Below, in pieces: positions 41,791 to 49,942 of a stretch of DNA of 64,000 nucleotides. Origin of the DNA: Bradyrhizobium sp. KBS0727. Lineage in GTDB: Bacteria > Pseudomonadota > Alphaproteobacteria > Rhizobiales > Xanthobacteraceae. Position 1 is the stretch's first letter. The number at the start of each line of letters is the position of its first letter. The translations under genes and the position numbers were made by a program. The stretch is taken from the NCBI RefSeq assembly GCF_005937885.2, contig NZ_CP042176.1:7187501-7251500 (forward strand). The letters run 5' to 3'. The notes below the pieces were generated by a model, which saw nothing but the letters and a program-made list of their open reading frames with translations, was not told the origin of the DNA and did no database searches.

Positions 41791-44583
41791 ATGGACAGCG
41801 TCGTGACAGAGGCCCGCCCTGCGGCGGATGAACGTTTCGATACCGTGCGGATCACCGCCGCGGTCGATGCCCTCGCCGAAAAGCATGCCGGCCGCGAGGA
41901 CGTGTTTCGCTCGGCGCTGGCGCAATTGCTGAAAGCCGAGATGATGGCCGCACGGGCCACCGCGCAGGCCGTGCTGCTGAAGGATCGCCACGGCCGCCGT
42001 TGCGCCGAGCGGCTCTGCTTCATGCAGGATGAAATCATCCGCATCCTCTATTCCGCGGCGACGCGGCATCTCTATCGCTCGCATATCCCGTCCGGCGCCG
42101 AACGCATGGCGGTGGTCGCGACCGGCGGTTACGGCCGCGGCCTGATGGCGCCGGAGTCCGACATCGATCTGTTGTTCATCCTGCCCTACAAGCAGACCGC
42201 CTGGGGCGAACAGGTCGCGGAAGCCATTCTCTATTGCCTGTGGGACATGGGATTAAAGGTCGGCCACGCCACGCGCTCGGTCGACGAATCGATCCGGCAG
42301 GCGCGCGGCGACATGACCATCCGCACCGCGATCCTCGAAACCCGGTTCCTGACCGGCGACCAGCCGTTGTATGACGAGCTGGTCGCACGCTTCGACAAGG
42401 AAGTGGTGCAGGGCACGGCGGCCGAATTCGTCACCGCCAAGCTCGCCGAGCGCGAGGAGCGCCATCGCCGCGGCGGCCAGTCGCGCTACCTGGTCGAGCC
42501 CAACGTCAAGGACGGCAAGGGCGGATTGCGCGACCTGCACACGCTGTTCTGGATCGCGAAATATGTCTACCGCGTGCGCGAGACCGACGAACTGGTCGAA
42601 CGCGGCGTGTTCGACGCGCAGGAATACCGCACATTCCGGCGCTGCGCCGATTTCCTCTGGTCGGTGCGCTGCAACCTGCATTTCGTGTCCGGCCGCGCCG
42701 AGGAACGGCTGTCGTTCGACATGCAGCGCGAGATCGCGGTCCGGCTCGGCTATACCTCGCATCCCGGCATGCAGGATGTCGAACGCTTCATGAAGCACTA
42801 CTTCCTGATCGCCAAGGATGTCGGCGACCTGACCGCGATCCTGTGCGCCAAGCTCGAAGACGAACAGGCCAAGCCGGCGCCGGTGCTGAGCCGGGTGGTG
42901 GCGCGGCTGCGGCCGGGCGGCGCGACACGGCGGCGGGTGCCCGACAGCGACGACTTCATCATCGACAACAACCGCATCAATCTGGCGACGCCGGACGTCT
43001 TCAAGCATGATCCGGTCAACCTGATCCGGATCTTCCGGCTGGCGCAGAAGAACAACCTCGCCTTCCATCCCGACGCGATGCGCACGGTGACGCGCTCGCT
43101 GAAGCTGATCAACACGCAGCTTCGGGAAAGTCCGGAAGCCAACCGGCTGTTCATGGAGATCCTGACCTCCGACAACGCCGAAACGGTGCTGCGGCGGATG
43201 AACGAGACCGGCGTGCTCGGTCATTTCATCCGCGCCTTCGGCAAGATCGTGTCGATGATGCAGTTCAACATGTATCATCATTATACGGTGGACGAGCATC
43301 TGCTGCGCTGCGTCGGCTTCCTGCAGGAGATCGAGCGCGGCGGCAACGACGAGTTCACCGTCGCCAGCGACCTGTTCCGGAAAATCCGCCCCGAGCATCG
43401 CGCGGTGATCTACATCACCACGCTGCTGCACGACATCGCCAAGGGGCGGCCCGAGGATCACTCGATCGCCGGCGCCAAGGTGGCACGGCGGCTGTGCCCG
43501 CGGCTCGGCTTCAACGCCGCCGATACCGAACTGGTCGCGTGGCTGATCGAGCAGCATCTGACGATGTCCACTGTGGCGCAGTCGCGCGACCTGTCCGACC
43601 GCAAGACGATCGAGAATTTCGCCGCCGTGGTGCAGTCGGTCGAGCAGATGAAGCTCCTGACCATTCTCACCACCGCCGATATCCGCGGCGTCGGCCCCGG
43701 CGTCTGGAACGGCTGGAAGGCGCAACTGCTGCGCACGCTGTATTACGAAACCGAGCCGGTGCTCACCGGCGGCTTCTCGGAAGTGAACCGCGCCCAGCGC
43801 ATTGCGGTGGCACAATCCGAATTCCGCGCCGCCTTCACCGAATGGCCGGAGGCGGAACTCAACGCCTATATCGCCCGGCAATATCCGGCCTACTGGCTCA
43901 AGGTCGAACTGCCGCGCAAGATCCGCCATGCGCGTTTCCTACGGGCCAGCGAACAGGCCGGCCACAAACTCGCGATCAATGTCGGCTTCGACGAGGCGCG
44001 CGGCGTCACTGAACTGACGATCCTGGCGACCGACCATCCGTGGCTGCTGTCGATCATCGCGGGCGCCTGTGCGTCCGCCGGCGCCAACATCGTCGACGCC
44101 CAGATCTACACCACTACCGACGGCCGCGCGCTCGACACCATCGCGATATCCAGGGAATACGACCGCGACGAGGACGAAGGCCGGCGCGCCACGCGGATCG
44201 GCGAGATGATCGAACAGGTGCTCGAAGGCAGGTTGCGGCTACCGGAAGTGGTGGCGCGCAAGGCCGCCGGCCGCGGCAAGGTCCGCCCCTTCGTCGTGGA
44301 GCCGGAAGTCACGATCAACAACCAGTGGTCGGACCGTTACACCGTGATCGAGGTCTCCGGCCTCGACCGCCCCGGCCTGCTGTATCAGCTCACGACGGCG
44401 ATCTCGAAGCTCAACCTCAACATCGCTTCCGCCCATGTCGCGACCTTCGGCGAACGCGCCCGCGACGTGTTCTATGTCACCGACCTGCTCGGCGCCCAGA
44501 TCACCGCGCCGACCCGGCAGGCTGCGATCAAGAGCGCGCTGATCCACCTGCTGGCCAGCGAAGACAACGTCGCCGCGGCATGA
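41791..44583 (+). CDS. glnD: Bifunctional uridylyltransferase/uridylyl-removing enzyme of PII
   Basis: A 930-residue nitrogen sensor that uridylylates PII under nitrogen limitation and removes UMP when glutamine is high. The nucleotidyltransferase site GGYGRG (112-117) with the acidic pair D124-x-D126 (SDIDLLF), the HD phosphohydrolase motif in LLHDIAKGR (about residue 546), and two C-terminal ACT domains (starting near ELTILATDHPWLL and YTVIEVSGLDRPGLLY) are all present in the usual order. The ATG at 41791 gives the expected start. Confidence 0.97.
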   Translation: MDSVVTEARPAADERFDTVRITAAVDALAEKHAGREDVFRSALAQLLKAEMMAARATAQAVLLKDRHGRRCAERLCFMQDEIIRILYSAATRHLYRSHIPSGAERMAVVATGGYGRGLMAPESDIDLLFILPYKQTAWGEQVAEAILYCLWDMGLKVGHATRSVDESIRQARGDMTIRTAILETRFLTGDQPLYDELVARFDKEVVQGTAAEFVTAKLAEREERHRRGGQSRYLVEPNVKDGKGGLRDLHTLFWIAKYVYRVRETDELVERGVFDAQEYRTFRRCADFLWSVRCNLHFVSGRAEERLSFDMQREIAVRLGYTSHPGMQDVERFMKHYFLIAKDVGDLTAILCAKLEDEQAKPAPVLSRVVARLRPGGATRRRVPDSDDFIIDNNRINLATPDVFKHDPVNLIRIFRLAQKNNLAFHPDAMRTVTRSLKLINTQLRESPEANRLFMEILTSDNAETVLRRMNETGVLGHFIRAFGKIVSMMQFNMYHHYTVDEHLLRCVGFLQEIERGGNDEFTVASDLFRKIRPEHRAVIYITTLLHDIAKGRPEDHSIAGAKVARRLCPRLGFNAADTELVAWLIEQHLTMSTVAQSRDLSDRKTIENFAAVVQSVEQMKLLTILTTADIRGVGPGVWNGWKAQLLRTLYYETEPVLTGGFSEVNRAQRIAVAQSEFRAAFTEWPEAELNAYIARQYPAYWLKVELPRKIRHARFLRASEQAGHKLAINVGFDEARGVTELTILATDHPWLLSIIAGACASAGANIVDAQIYTTTDGRALDTIAISREYDRDEDEGRRATRIGEMIEQVLEGRLRLPEVVARKAAGRGKVRPFVVEPEVTINNQWSDRYTVIEVSGLDRPGLLYQLTTAISKLNLNIASAHVATFGERARDVFYVTDLLGAQITAPTRQAAIKSALIHLLASEDNVAAA

Positions 44584-44744
44584 TCGCCGCGACCCGGTCT
44601 ATGCACGGCCGGGCGCTTCGTGATCCCCATCACGGAAGAGGCGTCTGAACCTTCGTAGGTGTCGGTCTCTTGAACCGGGGACGTGGGCGGAACGACCAAC
44701 GGGTGTTCGCAGAGCCGACGATCCCCGTCGCAATGGAGGCGGGC

Positions 44745-45122
44745 ATGGCACTTGTTTCCCAGACACAGCTTTCCCAGACACAGCGACCCATCGTCTCGGA
44801 CGATAGCCTCGCGCTCATTGTCTATCTGCTTTACGGCGCGGGATATTTTTTCCTGATCCCGGCGATCGCAGGCGTCATCATCGCGCACATCAAGGCCGAT
44901 GATGCTGACCCGGTGCTGCGGTCGCACTACCAGTTCCAGATCAGGACTTTCTGGATCGGGTTTCTGTACATCACGATCGGCTTTGTTCTCAGCGTCGTCC
45001 TTATCGGCATCCCCATTCTTGCCTGGTGGTTCCTGTGGTCGCTGATCCGCATCATCAAGGGCATCACATCGGTGAACGAGCACAAGCCGATCGCCAATCC
45101 CAGGTCCTGGCTGTTCGGGTAA
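44745..45122 (+). CDS. DUF4870-type small membrane protein
   Basis: A 125-residue protein with about three hydrophobic segments (LIVYLLYGAGYFFLIPAIAG, FWIGFLYITIGFVLSVVLIG, ILAWWFLWSLIRII) and the family-like stretch HYQFQIRTFWIG. Function is unknown. Two ATG codons are in frame (44733 and 44745); GGAGG lies five bases before the second, which is preferred. The stop is followed by a 47-base CT dinucleotide tract and a palindromic repeat. Confidence 0.85.
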   Translation: MALVSQTQLSQTQRPIVSDDSLALIVYLLYGAGYFFLIPAIAGVIIAHIKADDADPVLRSHYQFQIRTFWIGFLYITIGFVLSVVLIGIPILAWWFLWSLIRIIKGITSVNEHKPIANPRSWLFG

Positions 45123-45137
45123 TTAACAACTCTCGTC

Positions 45138-45190
<53 letters not shown>

Positions 45191-45192
45191 TC

Positions 45193-45230
45193 GTCATTCC
45201 GGGGCGCGCGCAGCGCGAGCCCGGAATGAC
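45193..45230. repeat. Short copy of the GTCATTCCGGGG palindrome
   Basis: gtcattccggggcgcgcgca pairs with gcgcgagcccggaatgac to make one clean hairpin. It is the short form of the element at 8786-8885 and directly follows the CT tract. Confidence 0.85.
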
Positions 45231-45234
45231 GAGA

Positions 45235-45756
45235 TCAAACCTCCACACCCTCGTGCTGCAGCAGCCAGCGCTTCCGCTCCAGCCCGCCGCCATATTTGAC
45301 CAGCGAACCGTTGGCGCCGATCAGGCGGTGACAGGGCACGACCACGCTGATCGGATTGGAGCCGTTGGCGTGGCCGACGGCGCGGATGGCCTTGGGCAGG
45401 CCGATCTTCGCGGCCAGTGCGCCGTAGCTCATCGTCGTGCCCGGTCGAATCTTCGGCAGCGCCTTCCAGACTTTCTGCTGGAACGCCGTACCCGCGACGC
45501 GCCATTCGATCTGTCGCAGGCGATCGATGTCCCCTTTGAAGTACCCCGCCAGCGCGGCCCTGAGATCGCGCGGCGCCCTTGCCTCCTTCAGGATGACGGC
45601 GCCATATTGCAGGCGCAGCAGCTCCTTCATGCGCGGTTCGTAATCCTCCCAGTCCAGCGCGCGCAACACGCCGTCGTCGTCGCTGACCAGCAGCGCCACG
45701 CCGATCGGCGTGTCCAACCGATCGAGGCCAAATGTTTCCGGCAGCTTCGCGCTCAT
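45235..45756 (-). CDS. ogt: Methylated-DNA--[protein]-cysteine S-methyltransferase
   Basis: A 173-residue suicide repair protein that takes methyl groups from O6-methylguanine. The acceptor is C142 in VVPCHRLIG; the DNA-binding helix-turn-helix lies before it, and the N-terminal ribonuclease-like part is present. The frame is open to 45906, but the extra 50 residues translate a dispersed repeat (a KHDPEKWVPVFRKI-type peptide also seen next to mmcB), so I place the start at the ATG 45756, which has TTGGAA upstream. It is not fused to an Ada regulatory domain. Confidence 0.92.
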   Translation of the reverse strand: MSAKLPETFGLDRLDTPIGVALLVSDDDGVLRALDWEDYEPRMKELLRLQYGAVILKEARAPRDLRAALAGYFKGDIDRLRQIEWRVAGTAFQQKVWKALPKIRPGTTMSYGALAAKIGLPKAIRAVGHANGSNPISVVVPCHRLIGANGSLVKYGGGLERKRWLLQHEGVEV

Positions 45757-45840
45757 CGTCGTTTCCAAAATTTCCAGCAAGCCGGCCGCATTTTTCACCG
45801 GCGCCGTGCTAGCGTCCACCCGAATTCCGTTTTGTTTGCG

Positions 45841-45882
45841 CATGATCTTTCGAAAAACCGGCACCCACTTTTCCGGATCATG
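45841..45882. repeat. Dispersed repeat, CATGATC-N-CCGGATCATG family
   Basis: Matches the elements at 25495-25541 (inverted) and 63882-63924: catgatctttcgaaaaaccg, then cacccacttttccggatcat. It lies just upstream of ogt and misleads ORF prediction there. Confidence 0.7.
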
Positions 45883-45904
45883 CTTGAAATGGTTGGGGGA
45901 CCAC

Positions 45905-46267
45905 ATGATTTTTATCGCAAGCGGCCTGGTCGCGGTCGTCGCGGCGCTGCATGCCTATTTTCTGGTTCTGGAGATGTTTCTCTGGACCAAGCCGCTGGGC
46001 CTGAAGACGTTTCGTAATTCAATCGAGAAGGCAACGGAATCGGCGGTGCTGGCCGCCAATCAGGGGCTCTATAATGGCTTCCTCGCCGCAGGCCTGGTCT
46101 GGGGCTTGTTCCATTCCAATCCGGGCTTCGCATTCCAGATCAAGACCTTCTTTCTGCTGTGCGTGATCGTCGCCGGAGTTTATGGCGCTGCAACCGTGAG
46201 CCGCCGGATTCTCTATGTGCAGGCCGCGCCTGCGGCGCTCGCCTTGATCCTGCTCTGGCTGGCTTGA
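45905..46267 (+). CDS. DUF1304 family membrane protein
   Basis: A 120-residue protein with four membrane segments and the family pattern HAYFLVLEMFLWTKP near the start and NQGLYNGFLAAGLVWGL in the second segment. Function unknown; the family is broadly distributed. The frame extends upstream inside ogt on the other strand, but the ATG at 45905 has GGGGGA upstream. It starts next to a dispersed repeat. Confidence 0.9.
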   Translation: MIFIASGLVAVVAALHAYFLVLEMFLWTKPLGLKTFRNSIEKATESAVLAANQGLYNGFLAAGLVWGLFHSNPGFAFQIKTFFLLCVIVAGVYGAATVSRRILYVQAAPAALALILLWLA

Positions 46268-46403
46268 GGCCGACCGCCGCACGTCAGCGGCATTATCTTG
46301 CCTTGCCACAACCGTTCCTCCACACTTCCGGCAACGATGACGTCCGGCCATCCAACGAGATGGCCGGGCCAGATCATCGGCCAACAGCATGGGAGGCAAC
46401 GAA

Positions 46404-47630
46404 ATGAGAAGCGGAATTTTTGGTCTGGTCGCCGGCGCCGCGGTTGCGGTCGCATTGTCGGCATCATCAGCCCAGGCGCAAAAGAAATACGACAGCGGCG
46501 CGACCGATACCGAGATCAAGATCGGCCAGACCGTTCCGTTCTCGGGCCCGGCGTCCGCCTATGCCGGCATCGGCAAGACCCAGGCCGCTTACCTGAAGAT
46601 GATCAACGATCAGGGCGGCATCAACGGCCGCAAGCTCAACCTGATCCAGTATGACGACGCCTATTCGCCGCCCAAGGCCGTCGAGCAGGTCCGCAAGCTG
46701 GTCGAAGGCGACGAGGTTCTGTTCACCTTCCAGATCATCGGCACGCCGTCGAACGCCGCCGTGCAGAAATATCTCAACAGCAGGAAAGTACCGCAACTGC
46801 TCGCCTCGACCGGCGCATCGCGCTTCTCGGATCCGCAAAACGCGCCGTGGACGATCGCGTACAATCCGAACTACCAGTCGGAAGGGCGCATCTACGCCAA
46901 ATACATTCTGAAGAATCATCCCAATGCCAAGATCGGCATCCTGTTTCAGAATGACGATCTCGGCCGCGACTATATCACCGGCCTCAAGGCCGGGCTGGGC
47001 GACAAGGCCGCCAGCATGATCGTCGCCGAGGTGTCCTACGAGCTGACCGATCCGACCATCGACTCGCAGATCGTCAAACTGAAATCGATGGGCGTCGACC
47101 TGCTCTACGACGCCTCGACGCCGAAATTCGCGGCGCAGGCGATCAAGAAGGTCGCCGACCTCGGCTGGAAGCCGGTCCACATCCTCGACATCAATGCCAG
47201 TCCGGTGTCGGCGACGCTGAAGCCCGCGGGGCTCGATATCTCCAAGGACATCATCTCTACCAATTACGGCAAGGATCCCGGCGATCCGCAGTGGAAGGAC
47301 GACGCCGGGCTGAAGGCCTATTACGCCTTCATGGACAAGTATTATCCGGAAGGCGACAAGCTCAACACCGTCAACACCTACGGCTATTCGACGGCGGAAC
47401 TGCTGGTGCAGGTGCTGCGCCAGTGCGGCGACGACCTGACCCGCGAAAACCTGATGCGGCAGGTGACCAGCCTCAAGGGCTTCGTTCCCAGCCTGGCCTT
47501 GCCGGGCATGTCGATCACGACGGGGCCGAACGATTATCGCATCAACAAGCAGATGCAGATGATGAAGTTCAACGGCGAGCGCTGGGAGCTGTTCGGCCCG
47601 ATCATCGAGGACTCGGGCCCGGCCGGCTAG
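46404..47630 (+). CDS. Branched-chain amino acid-type ABC binding protein, copy 1
   Basis: A 408-residue periplasmic protein of the LivK-like (Peripla_BP_6) family. The signal peptide ends SSAQA (about residue 25). The mature start TEIKIGQTVPFSGPAS, then AAYLKMINDQGGINGRK and YDDAYSPPKAVEQVRKLVE are family hallmarks. GGGAGG lies nine bases before the ATG. It has the same length and almost the same sequence as the next gene, a tandem duplication. No liv permease or ATPase gene is adjacent, so it works with a distant transporter or as a sensor partner. Confidence 0.92.
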   Translation: MRSGIFGLVAGAAVAVALSASSAQAQKKYDSGATDTEIKIGQTVPFSGPASAYAGIGKTQAAYLKMINDQGGINGRKLNLIQYDDAYSPPKAVEQVRKLVEGDEVLFTFQIIGTPSNAAVQKYLNSRKVPQLLASTGASRFSDPQNAPWTIAYNPNYQSEGRIYAKYILKNHPNAKIGILFQNDDLGRDYITGLKAGLGDKAASMIVAEVSYELTDPTIDSQIVKLKSMGVDLLYDASTPKFAAQAIKKVADLGWKPVHILDINASPVSATLKPAGLDISKDIISTNYGKDPGDPQWKDDAGLKAYYAFMDKYYPEGDKLNTVNTYGYSTAELLVQVLRQCGDDLTRENLMRQVTSLKGFVPSLALPGMSITTGPNDYRINKQMQMMKFNGERWELFGPIIEDSGPAG

Positions 47631-47661
47631 AGAGCCTTTCCGACCCGATCAACGAAATGAA

Positions 47662-47704
47662 GGCCGGGCGCAGGGTTGCCACCTTGCGCCGGCCAATTCG
47701 TTTT
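47662..47704 (+). terminator. Hairpin with T-run after binding protein copy 1
   Basis: A 13-bp stem with one bulged G (ggccgggcgcaggg with ccttgcgccggcc) around the loop ttgcca, then aattcgtttt. A second small hairpin (ggtcagac-ttta-gtctggcc) follows at 47719-47738. This suggests the two copies are transcribed separately. Confidence 0.6.
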
Positions 47705-47884
47705 GGCCGGCGAGGGTCGGTCAGACTTTAGTCTGGCCCTGACGCCCTGAAATCGTTCAACTTTTCAGCACACCGCCACCTTGCATTGCAGCATCCGTTC
47801 CGCCAGTATCCGCGCCAGCGATGGCACCCGGCCACAACCGGACGAGATCATCGGCACAATCATAACCATGAGGAAATAATCGAT

Positions 47885-49111
47885 ATGAGGAAGGGTATTC
47901 TCCATCTGATCACCGGCACCGCGCTTGCGATGGCGCTGTCGGTTTCAGCGGCCTCCGCGCAGAAGAAATACGATACCGGCGCGACCGACACCGAGATCAA
48001 GATCGGTCAGACCAATCCGTTCTCGGGACCTGCCTCGTCCTATGCCACCATCGGCAAGACCCAGGCCGCCTACATGAAGATGATCAACGATCAGGGCGGC
48101 GTGAACGGCCGCAAGATCAATTTGATCCAGTATGACGACGCCTACTCGCCGCCGAAAGCGGTCGAGCAGGTGCGCAAGCTGGTCGAGAGCGACGAAGTGC
48201 TGCTCACCTTCCAGCTACTCGGCACGCCCTCGAACGCCGCGGTCCAGAAGTACCTCAATTCGAAGAAGGTGCCGCAGCTGTTCGCCGCCACCGGCGCGTC
48301 GAAGTTCACCGACCCGAAGAATTTCCCGTGGACGATGGGCTTCAACCCGAACTACTTCGTCGAAGGGCGCATCTACGGCCAGTACATCATCAAGACCTAT
48401 CCGAATGCCAAGGTCGGCATCCTCTATCAGAACGACGACCTCGGTAAGGATTACCTGAACGGCATCAAGGCCGGTCTCGGCGACAAGGCGGCCAGCATGA
48501 TCGTGGCCGAGGCTTCCTACGAAGTCTCCGACCCGACCATCGATTCGCAGATCCTCAAGATCAAGGACAGCGGCGCGGACCTGTTCTTCTCGGCCACCAC
48601 GCCGAAGCAGGCGGCGCAGGCGATCAAGAAGATCGCCGAACTGGCCTGGCATCCGGTGCAGATCCTCGACATCAACGCGACCTCGGTCGGCGCGGTGATG
48701 AAGCCGGCGGGGCTTGAAGCCTCCAAGGGCGTCATCAGCGTCAACTACGGCAAGGATCCGCTCGATCCGACCTGGAAGGATGACGCCGGCATGAAGAAGT
48801 ATTTCGAATTCATGGCGAAGTACTATCCGGACGGCGACAAGGATTCGAGCTTCAACTCCTACGGCTACTCGACCTCGCAGTTGATGGTCCATGTCCTCAA
48901 GATGTGCGGCGACGACCTGACCCGCGAGAACGTCATGAAGCAGGCCACCAGCCTGAAGAACGTCGTGCTCGATCTGGCGCTGCCGGGCATTCTCGCCAAC
49001 ACTTCGCCGACCGACTATCGCGTCAACAAGCAGTTGCAGATGATGAAGTTCAACGGCGAACGCTGGGAACTGTTCGGCCCTATCCTCGAGGACGCAGGCC
49101 CGGCGGGCTAG
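47885..49111 (+). CDS. Branched-chain amino acid-type ABC binding protein, copy 2
   Basis: A 408-residue paralogue of the preceding gene, with matching domains in order and a signal peptide ending SAASA. The differences are mostly conservative substitutions; for example the early stretch reads NPFSGPASSYATIGK instead of VPFSGPASAYAGIGK. Upstream, short blocks such as gatcatcggc also match copy 1, so the duplicated unit includes promoter-proximal DNA. ATGAGGAAATAA provides a GAGG before the ATG. A strong terminator follows the stop. Confidence 0.92.
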   Translation: MRKGILHLITGTALAMALSVSAASAQKKYDTGATDTEIKIGQTNPFSGPASSYATIGKTQAAYMKMINDQGGVNGRKINLIQYDDAYSPPKAVEQVRKLVESDEVLLTFQLLGTPSNAAVQKYLNSKKVPQLFAATGASKFTDPKNFPWTMGFNPNYFVEGRIYGQYIIKTYPNAKVGILYQNDDLGKDYLNGIKAGLGDKAASMIVAEASYEVSDPTIDSQILKIKDSGADLFFSATTPKQAAQAIKKIAELAWHPVQILDINATSVGAVMKPAGLEASKGVISVNYGKDPLDPTWKDDAGMKKYFEFMAKYYPDGDKDSSFNSYGYSTSQLMVHVLKMCGDDLTRENVMKQATSLKNVVLDLALPGILANTSPTDYRVNKQLQMMKFNGERWELFGPILEDAGPAG

Positions 49112-49134
49112 TGGCTTCGAGTTTCTGACATGCG

Positions 49135-49166
49135 ATCGGCGGCCTCAGGGCCGCCGATTTGTTTTT
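49135..49166 (+). terminator. Rho-independent terminator after binding protein copy 2
   Basis: A perfect 10-bp GC-rich stem atcggcggcc / ggccgccgat with a tcag loop, followed by ttgttttt. This is the clearest intrinsic terminator in the window. Confidence 0.9.
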
Positions 49167-49179
49167 GGGGGCATTCGTC

Positions 49180-49301
49180 GTCGTGCCCGGGCCTAGCCGT
49201 CCAAAGGACGGCGTCGCTTCCGCTCGCCTATGCCCGGGCATCCACGTCTTTGGCTGTGCAAGAGGGAAGACGTGGATGGCCGGGACAAGCCCGGCCATGA
49301 C
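49180..49301. repeat. Compound palindromic repeat downstream of DUF1330
   Basis: Nested inverted units gtcgtgcccgggc...gcccgggcat, catccacgtcttt...aagacgtggatg, and gccgggacaagcccggc. It is typical of the short intergenic palindromes of Bradyrhizobium and lies between two convergent genes. Confidence 0.75.
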
Positions 49302-49727
49302 CTAAGTGGGTATCTCCCCAAACGTCTTCCCGACCGGCAGCACCGCGTGCCGGATCAGGCGGGAATCTTCGACGCCGGCCTGGCGATGCTTGACGGCTTC
49401 GCGGTAGACGGGATCGCGGATCATTTCGGCGAATGCCGCCACGCTCGGATATTCGGCGATGAAACAATGATCCCAGCGCTCCTCCGTGGGCCCGATCAAC
49501 ATCAGTTCAAACCGTCCCTGCCAGACGATCTTGCCGCCGAGCCGCTCGAACACCGGCCCGCTTTCGCGGCCATAGGCGGCATAGGCTTCCGCCCCGGTCG
49601 CCTTGCGGCCATCGGGATAGGCGGCCTGTTCCCGCAACCGGACCAGGTTGAGCATGTGGATCGGTCCCGGCCGATCATTGGCCTTGAATTGCGCGAACAC
49701 TTCCTTGGTCGGATCGATATGGCCCAT
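49302..49727 (-). CDS. DUF1330 family protein
   Basis: A 141-residue small alpha/beta protein. The family (ferredoxin-like dimeric fold) shows MLNLVRLREQAAYPDG near residue 25, a central YGRESGPVFERLGGK, and FIAEYPSVAAFAEMIRDPVYREA toward the end; all are present. No enzymatic activity is established for it. The ATG has AAGGAGAG seven bases upstream. It stands alone between repeat elements. Confidence 0.9.
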   Translation of the reverse strand: MGHIDPTKEVFAQFKANDRPGPIHMLNLVRLREQAAYPDGRKATGAEAYAAYGRESGPVFERLGGKIVWQGRFELMLIGPTEERWDHCFIAEYPSVAAFAEMIRDPVYREAVKHRQAGVEDSRLIRHAVLPVGKTFGEIPT

Positions 49728-49753
49728 TCGGCTCTCCTTGTTCGGGTCTGTTG

Positions 49754-49830
49754 TTTGACGCGTTTTCTTAACGCGAACCGGGATCCCACCCCCGGATCAA
49801 GTCCGGGGGCATGCTTCGCTTGAAAACGCT
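49754..49830. repeat. Dispersed repeat, GACGCGTTTTCTTAACGCGAACC family
   Basis: The phrases tgacgcgttttcttaacgcg and gcttcgcttgaaaacgct match the element at 63192-63295, with a cccccggatcaagtccgggggc hairpin inserted in the middle. It lies between DUF1330 and PBP1A, in their divergent promoter region. Confidence 0.7.
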
Positions 49831-49942
49831 ATGTTATTAGCACGCGCCGCCGCACCTCCTAATCCCGCGTTAACCTTTCCGTAACCGACCTTTAAACTGC
49901 GGACGCTAGCTTGCGGCGGGACCGGTGTGAGCGGCGTTGCGT

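Noticed and set aside
42253..43929. 558-residue open frame opposite glnD
   Set aside because: Shadow of glnD, whose domains and motifs are complete; the antisense product shows only low-complexity sequence.
45757..45906. Longer N-terminus for ogt
   Set aside because: The added 50 residues come from a dispersed repeat and match the false extension of mmcB.
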